The notes beneath the pieces were generated by a model that was given only the letters and a program-made list of their open reading frames with translations, did no database searches and was not told the origin of the DNA. Of a stretch of 64,000 nt of DNA, positions 34,109-44,079 are shown one piece after another. A program made the translations under genes and the position numbers. Numbering within the stretch: position 1 is the first letter of the stretch; each line of letters begins with the position of its first letter. This DNA comes from Termitomyces sp. T153. Its lineage: Eukaryota; Basidiomycota; Agaricomycetes; Agaricales; Lyophyllaceae. The stretch is taken from the NCBI GenBank assembly GCA_018296165.2, contig JACKQL020000066.1, positions 62,001-126,000 of the forward strand, written 5' to 3'.

Positions 34109-34193
34109 CCGACCTTAGCTCAGTTGGTAGAGCGCAAGACTGTAATGGATAATTTCTATCTTGATGCCGCCTGTTCGATCCAGGCAGGTCGGA
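34109..34193 (+). tRNA. tRNA-Tyr (GUA) with 12-nt intron
   Basis: Acceptor stem CCGACCT pairs with AGGTCGG, discriminator A; D arm TAGCTCAGTTGGTAGAGC; anticodon stem CAAGA/TCTTG with GTA at 34142-34144; T arm GCCTG-TTCGATC-CAGGC. The anticodon loop is 19 nt instead of 7, implying a 12-nt intron one base 3' of the anticodon (34146-34157), the canonical place. A T-run follows at about 34204 as polymerase III terminator. Confidence 0.95.
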
Positions 34194-34860
34194 TCGGTAT
34201 TATGTTTTTGTCAATGTTAAACATGGTAGTTTATCGTCCATTTTGCTTGGAATTCAATGGGGGAAAAGAAAGAACAGCAAAAAAATAAGAAACAATTGAT
34301 AGAATTTCTTGGTTTTTCGTTTGAGCCTTGGTATTCATGCTTTGCTGCAAGAATTCCCTTTCCGGAGGATCTTTTGAGCCCATGCTCTCAGGGACATGCT
34401 GGCGGCTACTCAAATTCGGAGTTCATAGATAATGTTGAATAGTATATATTAATGCGAGTAGGTGCAATAGATAGATAGGTTATTTGGGATTAGCGCATAA
34501 TAGAATAGAAATAAAGATGTGTGTGTGCGCGCGTGTTTTCGTATCAGAGTATAAGGCAGATAACAGACAGATAACCTGTGTGGCAGGATGACCGGCAGAA
34601 AACATGGGTTTAGCAGATAACGGCAGACTACCCAGCGAAATGGACGGTAAGTCAACCATGGTAGAACTGAAGCTTTTTAATCACTCAATGAGCCGCACCT
34701 TACGTCGCATGAGCCACATGAACAAACCCCTAGGAGGAGACCCAAGTGGGATAATGTCAGGGACGAATAGCCTCTTTTCATTGTACATTTATTAAGCCCT
34801 CCATTATTTTGACCATGTCGAACAAGCTGAACTATCATTGATACAAAAGAAAGTGGTCAA
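34194..34860. other. Spacer between the two tRNA-Tyr genes
   Basis: No gene supported. AT-rich, with a (GT/GC)n-like stretch near 34520 (GTGTGTGTGCGCGCGTG). Short open frames lack features. Confidence 0.5.
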
Positions 34861-34945
34861 CCGACCTTAGCTCAGTTGGTAGAGCGCAAGACTGTAATGG
34901 ATACTTTCCATCTTGATGTCGCCTGTTCGATCCAGGCAGGTCGGA
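34861..34945 (+). tRNA. tRNA-Tyr (GUA) with 12-nt intron, second copy
   Basis: Identical mature sequence pattern to the copy at 34109 apart from a base in the variable region. Anticodon GTA is at 34894-34896. The intron (34898-34909) differs at a few positions, as expected for unconstrained intron sequence. Downstream TTTT at about 34965 is a likely terminator. Confidence 0.95.
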
Positions 34946-35552
34946 TACATAAAGCTTTCCCAGTTCCATTTTGTCTCGGTTTCAATCATCCTGTTCCGTC
35001 GATCACCTGTCGACCGTAATCTTGGTACAGCATACTTTTCGGCAGGTCGGGCAGAATATTTCCAATCTCTGTATCTGAGACATTCTGTCAAAAAAACGTA
35101 TCTCGCCACTTTTCTAGTTTAGGACTTGCGCCGCACGATCTTCCGATCTTCAAACCCTCTCCCTCGTTCTAATTACTGTTTCCCCCTTCTTATACCTTTG
35201 CAACGGCCGCGTTGGCGTAGTCGTAGCACGACTTAGCGTCGGACAACGAGTTCCACATACAAATAACCCCCCTAAAGTGCCATCTACCGTCCTGCCAGGG
35301 GTGACCGGTGGAGTTCCAACTACGCCAGGCTGTCAAACCTTATCATCACAAGCGAACATCACGTCACGTCACAGCTCGTCCTCCTCGCTGCCGCTGTCGA
35401 CCTAGGCGCCAGACCTCGCCCCCTGCACACAGAGCTGCTTTACAGCGCATTGTTGCAGGTGTGCATTGGTAGTGCTATCTGCTCACTTGCCGCCCTCTGA
35501 ACCCTCCCTTTCGTTTCAGTTCCTGGTTCCTCACCCCTACAATCTCACATCG
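34946..35552. other. Spacer with a tRNA-Thr 5' fragment
   Basis: No gene. Contains GGCCGCGTTGGCGTAGTCGTAGC at about 35209, which repeats the first part of the tRNA-Thr gene downstream but is not followed by an anticodon or T arm (listed separately). Confidence 0.5.
35209..35232 (+). pseudogene. tRNA-Thr 5' fragment
   Basis: The acceptor 5' strand and D arm of the tRNA-Thr at 35553 are repeated almost exactly here (17 identical bases GGCCGCGTTGGCGTAGT, then one change). The following CACGACTTAGCGTCGGACAA has no match to the anticodon arm and no TTCGA box follows. This is probably a truncated tRNA-gene duplicate. Confidence 0.6.
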
Positions 35553-35664
35553 GCCGCGTTGGCGTAGTGGTAGCGCGTCGCACTTGTATGCTTTCGTAAG
35601 CAACCCGGTACAACTACACCAGGAAGCAATGCGAAGGTCACTCGTTCAATCCGGGTACGTGGCA
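35553..35664 (+). tRNA. tRNA-Thr (UGU) with about 40-nt intron
   Basis: Acceptor stem GCCGCGT pairs with ACGTGGC (one G-T wobble), discriminator A. The D arm follows; anticodon stem TCGCA (35578-35582) pairs with TGCGA (35630-35634), with TGT at 35585-35587. The T arm contains GTTCAATCC. The intron occupies about 35589-35628, one base after the anticodon. A T5 run follows at about 35670. Confidence 0.9.
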
Positions 35665-35779
35665 CTGAAATTTTTGCTGTCTCGAAATTCTTTCCGAAAT
35701 CCGACGATTATCCGGACTCCGACGGCAATGATCGGACATCCCTTGCTCTTGCCGCCGCACGATATCCTAGTTTCACGCA

Positions 35780-37534
35780 ATGTCTTCTCGTCGACATGGA
35801 CCTCCATGCACCATTGTGATCAAGCTTGGTGTGTTCTATCCGCAAATTTCCTTCATTATATTGACCATACTTATCAATGTCACCCAGGCTCGTCCTCTAT
35901 CGTTCATGAAACCACTCATCAACCTCTACTTTCAACGCTCTCATCCGTCGTAGAAACCGTTGTAAACCTTCGATCTCAAGGACACAAAGTTGTTCTTGTC
36001 AGCTCCGGTGCTATCGCCGTCGGTCTCAAACGTATGGAGCTGCCTTCGAGACCCAAGAATCTCTCTGGGAAACAAGTACGTTTCATTGAACCTGTGTCAC
36101 CGATCATCACTCCAACTGATCCCTGATTCATTTCAGGCTTTGGCTGCCATTGGGCAGGGTCGATTAATTGCATTATGGGACAACCTCTTTGGTCAGTTGG
36201 GGCAGCCAATCGCGCAAGTGCTGCTGACCCGTGGTGACATTTCGGATGTGTGTCGAGGCCGTGTGGTGCTTTCTTGATTCCTCTAACATATGCGACGGCA
36301 GCGAACACGATATCTAAACGCAGTCAACACGTTCAAGGAACTTCTTTCCATGGGTGTTGTTCCCATTGTGAACGAAAACGACACCGTGTCAGTTAGCGTA
36401 AGTTGATCCTTGCATTATCCAGCAACAACTACTCATTTGCATTCCAGGAAATCAAATTTGGTGACAATGACACTCTGTCAGCAATAACGTCGTCCATGAT
36501 CCATGCCGATTATCTGTTCCTTCTGACGGACGTTGATGGACTATATACCTCGAACCCTCGCAAAGACCCAGACGCAAAATTGCTAGAAGTTGTGGATTCC
36601 ATATCAGCCATACGGTCACAAGGTAGGTCTCCTTCTGATCAACCCTGCCGAGCTTTCATGCATCGTTTCAGTGAGTACCACGACACTCGGATCCAACCTT
36701 GGCACAGGTGGGATGGAGACGAAAATCATCGCAGCCGAGATCGCAACTGCAGCAGGAGTCTCCACTGTTATCCTATCGAGCAAGAAACCCGAAAACATCT
36801 CCAACATCATTCACTACTACGACCGCGGCTCACCGAAAACGCCACAAGATGATCTGTCGTCTCACTCGAAACCGAGCTCGCGACCGGACAGTGCAAACCC
36901 CAGTCGCAGCTCATCACCCACTCCTCTGATACGCCCACCACACACCGTTTTCACCGCCTCTCCTTTCCCCATGCGCGATCTCAAATCCTGGACTACACAC
37001 ACCCTTTTCCCTTCAGGTAGTGTCATCATTGACGCCGGCGCCCACCATGTTCTTTCACGGCGTGAATCAGGAGGACGTTTGCTCGCTGCTGGCGTCACCG
37101 GAATCATTGGTGCTTTTGCTTCTGGTCAGGCTGTTCGGATCGTGATTCGACGTCGCCCCGATGGAACCCCTTCAGAGGCGGCCGACATGGAAGCAGCTTA
37201 CACCAAGGGATTGGAGGGCACCCGTCCCACAACCCCGCATGCATTGTCGCGTTCATCGAGTGCTGCCGGGCTTGCTGATGCTCTAAAGATATCGTCGGTC
37301 GAGGAGGATTCAGTTCTGACCATGGATGATGTGGTCGAGGTTGGACGAGGTCTGGCTAATTATAATTCAGCGCAGATTCTTCGGGTAAAAGGACTCAACA
37401 GGTTGGCCGTCTCATTTTCTCATGATCTGTCTGTCACTGAGAATTCTTGCATCAGTTCGCATCTGCCACAAGTCTTGGGTTATGCCGACTCAGAGTATGT
37501 GGTGGAAAATATCTCGATTAGAGTACCTCCTTGA
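35780..37534 (+). CDS. PRO1: Glutamate 5-kinase with PUA domain (proline biosynthesis)
   Basis: First exon 35780-35828 ([17 protein letters not shown]), then [24 protein letters not shown], the [10 protein letters not shown] region, [21 protein letters not shown] and [11 protein letters not shown], the ATP and glutamate sites of the amino-acid kinase fold. [10 protein letters not shown] and [16 protein letters not shown] complete it. A Ser/Pro-rich insert of about 60 residues separates the kinase core from [16 protein letters not shown]. The C-terminal PUA domain follows ([18 protein letters not shown], and [12 protein letters not shown] before the last intron, ending [11 protein letters not shown]). 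The enzyme phosphorylates glutamate in the first step of proline synthesis in the cytosol. About seven exons, no frame break. The ATG was chosen because it precedes the conserved IKLG strand directly. Confidence 0.92.
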
Positions 37535-37759
37535 TGCCCTACGTCTCGAGTTTATTTATTCTTCCCATGGATGTGTCGTGTGATAAGCCAATAAGACTGA
37601 ATTATCTCAGATCAAAGTTTGCAAACGCTGTGAAAATATTTAGGCCAAACAAATGAACTTGATCTCTGGATAATTTTTCTCGACCACCATCCCCCACTCA
37701 CTTTTTTATTCTCTTCTTTCCTTTGTTCATGCAGTAGAACTAGCGAACGACCCTCAACC

Positions 37760-39091
37760 ATGTATCACAACAACTCTATCCGGATTCTTGCGGGTTAGTG
37801 TGTCGTTGCTATCTTCGGCCTAATTCTCCTAAACATCTCTCTCCACAGGGAATAGCCACCCCGAGCTCGCCCAAGCCGTGGCCGAGCGGTGAGCTGCCTC
37901 TCCATGAGCTGCAGCTAAATGAACAGTCCACGGACAAGTGACTCTTCACACATTCAGGCTCAACGTGCCCCTCGTTCCCGTCACCGTGAAAAATTTCTCC
38001 AACGGCGAGATTAACGTAAAGATCTCCGAGTCAGTGCGGGACGAGGACGTATTCATCATCCAGTCCGGATGCAGCGACGTCAACGACCACTTCATGGAGC
38101 TGCTTATCCTCATTTCGGCGTGCAAGACTGCATCAGCGCGCAGAATTACGGCCGTCATACCGTGCTTCCCCTACGCACGCATGGATAAGAAGGACAAGTC
38201 CCGCGCACCGATTACTGCGAAGCTTGTTGCGAATATGCTCACTGTTGCAGGGTGCGATCACCTCATTACTATGGACCTGCACGCAAGTCAGATCCAAGGA
38301 TTCTTTGACATCCCAGTCGACAACCTGTTCTCTGAGCCACTCATGATTTCGTACATCAAGCGCAATATTCCCAATTGGAGCGAATGTATCATTGTCAGCC
38401 CGGATGCCGGAGGTGCCAAGCGGTGATTTCCTCTTTCACGTGTTTCAGTTTGTGGGTTTCCTGATCCTTGAATAGGGTAACGGCTATTGCTGACAAACTT
38501 AATGTCGAGTTTGCGCTCATTCACCGTGCGCGCGATGGCAAGTCTCAGTCGGAGAGAATGGACCTGCTCGTTGGTGATGTTGAGGACAAGGTCGGTTTTA
38601 TTGCGGCTGTCTTGGTGCGTTATTGATCCGCGTTTGTCTAGGTTGCGATCCTCGTCGACGATATGGTTGATACTGGCAACACATTGACGCTCGCGGCTCG
38701 AACACTGAATGAAAAGGGCGCAAAATCCGTGCATGTGTTGATCTCTCATGGTAACGTCACCTTTCTCTAGCCCTCTACGTCACTCAGCACCTCTCACTCG
38801 ACTCAGGTCTATTCTCTGAGACAAACATGTCAGTAATCCAGGCCTTGCCAATAGACGAGCTTGTGGTATGTTCATCACTTAATGATCAGAAAGTTCTCCC
38901 GTTTCACGTATCAAAACTACCAGGTCACCAACACAATTCCACAAAGTGTGCATGCCAACAACTGCAATAAGCTGGTCACGATTGATATTAGTCCCACCAT
39001 CGCGGAAAGCATACGCAGGACGCACAACGGCGAGAGTATCAGCCTTCTGTTCGGAGAGTGGGCCGAGGCTCGTGAAGTCTCTGTCATCTAA
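37760..39091 (+). CDS. PRS: Ribose-phosphate pyrophosphokinase
   Basis: Starts [12 protein letters not shown] at 37760; exon 2 is [13 protein letters not shown], followed by [17 protein letters not shown] and the [12 protein letters not shown] signature. Then come [47 protein letters not shown] and the PRPP-binding [12 protein letters not shown] loop. The C terminus ends [12 protein letters not shown] at 39091. The enzyme makes PRPP from ribose 5-phosphate and ATP for nucleotides, histidine and tryptophan. About seven exons with introns of 50-70 bp, all family blocks present in order. Fungi have several PRS paralogues; the exact one was not assigned. Confidence 0.93.
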
Positions 39092-39789
39092 TCATCATCT
39101 CTCTGTATCATTATGCATCTATTCGGGATATGTGTTTCCAACATCGTCGTAGAAAGACTCAATCTAGACAACATCAGTAGCAAAGAACTAGCAAATAAAC
39201 AATACAGATCCTTGTTCTGTCCACGTCGGGTGAATGAATGAACGGCATCTTGGCTGTGTTTCATCCGCAAAATCCGCAAAATCTGATTCGCTAGACAGCG
39301 GATTGGACTTTCTAACAAGGTCACGTCAAGTTTGAATCGTGTGACCCACAATCAATTCCATTCGGAACGGGAAGACCATACATACTTAGTCAACATCATC
39401 TTAGTAAGGTACATCATCTTAGTGGTCACCAATCATGGACGGATAATAGGACGACTGACTGGGAAACAATTGAGACGCCCAGTGATCATAGCCGCATATT
39501 CTCGCAAGACCCAAGGTTGAATGCAGTCGAGTCTCTCGCCTAGAGAACAATGTCTGGTTGGAGGAAACTCTTCAGAGGTCGAGCGGTGGCGTAACACCAC
39601 GCCTCGTAGCATCGCGACTCGGTTACAAAAATACTTCAGGTGAGGAGAGAAACGCCAATTGAGTTGTGAGAACGTCTGCATACACTGTCAAAGTTTGATA
39701 ATATACGTTATTGGCGCGATGAAAACTGAAACTACCTAGTAGGGAGGCTCAATTCGAAGACGAAGAACCTCGATCATAGGCTCTGCATT
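39092..39789. other. Intergenic region
   Basis: No gene, RNA or repeat supported. Short frames on both strands have no recognisable feature. The start of the broken kinase lies at its right edge. Confidence 0.45.
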
Positions 39790-40893
39790 GAAAGTTGCAG
39801 GGATATGTTTGGCGAGCAACAAACCACCGACATTGAAAGGGCAAAAGTTATTGCGTTGAAACAATCACGAGCTTTTTTCCAGTTAAAGAGGTATTGAAGC
39901 CTGCATTTCACGCTACTTGTCAAGTCATTCAGCAATCCCCGAATTTTATGCGTACGGCCGGCAAGAATACTTCGAATTTCTCGCATTGGAGCTGCTAGGA
40001 CCCAGTCTAGGAGAACTTTGGGACTACAATAACTGCTTTTCCCTCGGTACTGTTTTCAAGGTCGCTGCTCAAGTGGTACGAGCTTTGACTAAGTTCATCC
40101 CTTTCTCTTTGAACGTTTTTTACTGGTTATCGTCGCTCTCGTACATCCACAAACTTGGAATTGTACACCGAGACATCAAGCCTAGCAATATTCTACTCTC
40201 TCTAGATAACCCTGACCAGCTGAAAATCGTTGATTTTGGAATGGCACGGCGCATTGATTCATTCGAAAGCAAAAGAAGTGACGATGGCGGGTATATGGGA
40301 ACCTTAGTATGGGCTGGTCTCAACTCTCATGAAGGCTTTCGTCTGTACTTGGCTATCCAAGCTTCCAGACTTTCCCAACTGATCATCTCGCCGTGATGAC
40401 CCAGAGTCTTTTGCGTACACTCTCCTTGCCCTTCTGCGCGGTAACCTTCCGTGGCAGCCATATGAGCAACTTCCTGCGCACTGGAAAATACCTCCTGAAT
40501 TCACGGCGAGCCTTTACCAAAAATAAGCTACATCATTTCCCTCCAAACCACGCGGTAAACTTGGTCTCCAGCGTCTCCTGTACCTACCAAAAGGTAAAAA
40601 AAATTATGCGCAGATTCTCACTGCGCATAGCTTACAAACTTCTGAAGGCTCATATTAATTGGACCACCGAAAAGGGCTGATATGACGACATGGTGAAGAT
40701 TAATAAGAAAATAGAGAACAATGAGGGTTATTTGTGATACTCAGACAGCACTCCAAGTGGTAAGCTGACGCATAGCTATTCCGCGAGCGCTGGGTGGAAC
40801 AGCCGGCAACAAGAGAGGGATTGTTCGTCGACTCTTGAAGAATGTTTCACTGAGCTCGAGTTGGAGATGTCCAAGTATCAGTTAGCAGTGTAG
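39790..40893 (+). pseudogene. Casein kinase I-like protein kinase, frame-broken
   Basis: Kinase blocks appear in order: VIALKQSR (strand-3 lysine region), [20 protein letters not shown] and [28 protein letters not shown] (catalytic loop), [12 protein letters not shown] (DFG), [30 protein letters not shown] and [10 protein letters not shown]. These match casein kinase I. However, the Gly-rich loop is not found. The frame shifts by one base between VIALKQSRAFF and the IPEFYAY segment, and the RRDDPES block is out of frame with the preceding HEG without a usable splice pair. A 50-residue open tail ending EMSKYQLAV stops at 40893. I read it as a decayed member of the expanded CK1-like group; sequencing error or unusual introns are the alternatives. 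Confidence 0.65.
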
Positions 40894-41691
40894 CGACTCT
40901 TGTGATTTAATCTCTGTCGTAGCTGCCGTCATACACGCTATCCATCGCAGTCCGACTACCTTTTGAAGACGTGAATGTCATGGAGAGGGTTTCATGGGTG
41001 GTCACTGTACCGTCGAAATCCCGACCCAAAGCAAGTTCGTCGCCGGCCATTGTGCATAGACCGCGTGATCGATAGGTGACCTTGCAGGCATCATAAAATA
41101 CAGAGGCTTTTCTCGCAGAAGCTCGCAATTGTTTTAACGGACATTGGGCTCAACATGTCCCCGCGACTTTTATTTAATCGTGACCCCTTTTTAAATAGTT
41201 CGTAGAACTCACAGTCACCCCGGATTCAAATTTTACTTCTTGATGTTATTTGTGATACGGTCCATGAGTATAGTCTGTTCAACGTGCGACCCCCACATGA
41301 CGGAACAAGAAAAGTTGGCCCTGGTCCCTTGGATGACCGCGCTTATCAGGTGACCTAAAAATCTGGTAGAATACAGTAGTGATTCAGCTTCCTGCCGCAA
41401 AGTTGGCTTGGATCCGCTAAGCACAATCAAAGTCACACGTGTGGACATGTTGCACGAGCTCAACATACTACTGCGCGCTTTCCGAAGCTAGAGACATTTG
41501 ACCGTTTTATATCGCTGAAGAGATTCATCATTCTGGGAGGGAAATAGGCATGTTTAAAAGGCCGAATTTAGACACGTTCCGAAGGTCTTGAGCGCTTCAT
41601 TGACCGCTGATTGAGATATATCATTTGTTTCGAATATTTTCGGGTCAGATCGAGGCCTCAGACTTGTTGAAAGTAGATTAATATTGGCATT
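40894..41691. other. Intergenic region with weak minus-strand frames
   Basis: Two short minus-strand frames (40907-41128 and 41233-41466) encode no recognised domain and cannot be joined to a neighbour with confidence. Nothing else is seen. Confidence 0.4.
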
Positions 41692-42592
41692 CTAAGGCGT
41701 CAACTTCACAAGCTCCAGCCAGCATTCCAGGTTTTTCGCCGCTAACTCGTCCAACGCTTCCTGATCAAACACCTCGAAACGTAAGAAATACACTGCCCAT
41801 ACGCGCATTAGCATGGCAAACAGGCCGGAGGATTTAAAGAACACGGTGGCGATACTCTCGGCCAGCGCAATTGCAGGAGGGTAAGCAAACCCAGAAGGGG
41901 CATGTAGCAGTGTCGAAGACAACGTCCCAAGCCCTAAGTAGCTGCGTGGTAACAAAAGGAGCTCCATGTCACGCATATCCTCGTAAGACTCCGGATACTG
42001 CAGTCTGCGGCCCAAGGCCATAAATTCTTTGAAACCATCCATCCAAAAGCCTCCATTGGTTGGAGGTACCGCCAGCGATAATTCTATCCAGCCTTCTGAA
42101 ATAAGGGCGGTAGCGGCTCGTTCAAGGTCATCGTCATTAAGTGCAATGTCAATTCTCTTTAAAAAATGAGTTGATAGCCGTCAAAGAAGCACTAAGAATG
42201 ACATAGCCTGCGCACCAGTACTACGGCGCGGATGCCATGTAATTCCATAGCTTGTTCGCCCCATAAGAGCGCTTCAGAAATGTTGTTATTGGCCAATATA
42301 CCATGAAGTTCTGCGAGGCAATTCGGATCGGCTCTGGTCACGGTATCAACTGAGATTGAGATTTTAGTGGCCAAACCTGAATGGAAGATGGCCAAAGAGC
42401 AAGACCTTCACTGAACATGACTCTTGATAAAAATAGGTAAAGATGATGCACATGGTCTTCGTGCCCTCTTATATCGTTCGAACAGCTGATCAGATCAATT
42501 ATGGACACACGAAGATCATATTTGAAGCATGAAATGATAAAACTTCTCGGGTAGAAGTGGGCAGAAAGGCTGGCGTCATTGATAGCATGCAT
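41692..42592 (-). CDS. Unknown protein, three exons
   Basis: Exon 1 starts at 42592 (MHAINDASLSAHFYPRSF) and its donor can be placed after FSE. Exon 2 reads VDTVTRADPNCLAELHGI through GIRAVVL. Exon 3 starts RIDIALNDDDLERAATALIS and ends ECWLELVKLTP at 41692. Both introns (about 57 bp) keep the frame, giving about 240 residues. The sequence is helical and leucine-rich, with pairs of helices around NISEALLWGEQAMELHG and SESIATVFFKSSG-like segments. It could be a helical-repeat protein, but I recognise no family. The true start might lie farther upstream. No signal peptide. Confidence 0.55.
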
Positions 42593-44079
42593 CCATCAGA
42601 CGGAATTGACGGTTGGCGAGGTCAACTTGCAGGCGACAGATAAGTGCGAGCATGCTTGAAGCAGGGTGCTAATCCGGTTTTCGTTTGCAGCGGCATAATT
42701 GCAAGGCATAGATCATGTAGGTCACCCGGCCGGATGTGTCGCATGTAGAAGAACCGAGCTTTTCTCAGATAAGGTTCGAATTGTTGTAGATGTCCTCTTT
42801 GGTGCTAGTTCATTGACGCATGGTTCCCAGTGAGCCGAGCATGGAGTTACGGTATCATGTGCAAGTTCCCCGAGGCGGTCTGGATCAGTTTCGGTCAATA
42901 TATAATAAAGAACAACACTTTGCTGTTGAAGTTGTTTGGAGAGAGGTCGGCCAGATGGCAGGAATAGATGTCCTTTGTGATGGGAATAAGCTTAAAAATA
43001 CATTCATGATCAAAATTCAAACGTGATCGCCAAATCATCGAGCAAATTAACCAGCTCAGAAACTATGAGCTTCTGACGATGGCAGGAAGTTTTTCGACGC
43101 TAAAGTACGCGGACACGTAGCCCGATGAACTGGAGCTGGAGCAAGAACTCAAGTCCTTACAGCCTCCGACGCGGCGTAGCCATGTTCCCATTGCACAGTG
43201 GAAGGTGATCGATGCCGCGGAGTGTCGACTTTGCCGTTGAACCCGACTACTACAACTTGAAATGGTTTACAACAACATCGACAACCAGCTCGTCGTTGCT
43301 TGGTTCAGATCTCCACTCTCAGCATTCCTCCATCGCAGCCGCTAACTCCCGTCCCTGCACTACCATCCTTACTGGCCATTTCACAGATGACAAAATAATA
43401 AATGCGCGTTCGTCATATACAAATGCAACATCCACGTCCGATAAATACTCAGATGATAGCAGCGGTGTCAACGGCGGTGCGGAAAGGCCCCGTCGTGCGT
43501 TTCTACTACTCGCGCCCTACATCTTTACCGCAATCAACTATAGCTATTGTAGGAAACAAATCCGAAATACATGAAAGGCTTATTTGAGAGCATGGCTCGC
43601 ACACCCCGGAACCAGCTCCTCGATCAGATATTCACTCTCTCTTCTCCTCGACTCGACTCGACTCGACTCGCCTCACTGAAAGATCAAACACTGAAATATC
43701 AGATCTCCACGCAAAACAACTCAACAGCCTTACATGTATCTCGAGCAAGTGTTTCTCGTTACTTCGGAATGGCGTGCAATATATACACTTAGTCGGTACA
43801 TGACATGGCGGTGCGATTTACCTGATATCTATCACCCGCGAGCTCGGTAAAGCTCCGTACTCATCTTGATTCTGGCTGTGCGATGTTGTTTACACTGAGG
43901 CTCCAAAGGGTTGTTTAACTCTGAGACACACGTCACATCCTTTTCTTATCCTCAGTGGGCTTCTAGTTACACTGAGGCTCCAAAGGGATGTTTGGCTCTG
44001 AGACACATGTCACATCCTTTTCTTATCGCTCAGTGGGCTTCTAGTTGAACCTTTCTTTCTTTCCAAACGTTTCAACAAG
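42593..44079. other. Intergenic region with a possible decayed coding segment
   Basis: A plus-strand frame at 42820-43026 (VEVVWREVGQMAGIDVLCDG) and the next open stretch, 43026-43240 (DRQIIEQINQLRNYELL, then a stop, then LEQELKSLQPP and IAQWKVIDAAEC), look like pieces of one coding region broken by stops, of unknown family. The frame 43212-43574 has no recognised feature. Close to the P450 start is the tandem repeat at 43890-44046. Confidence 0.4.
43890..44046 (+). repeat. 77-bp tandem repeat upstream of the P450 gene
   Basis: Two copies begin TTACACTGAGGCTCCAAAGG at 43890 and 43967 and both end CAGTGGGCTTCTAGTT; they differ at about six positions. The second ends about 35 bp before the P450 ATG at 44080. 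A duplicated promoter or leader segment could alter expression, which is an inference. Confidence 0.85.
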
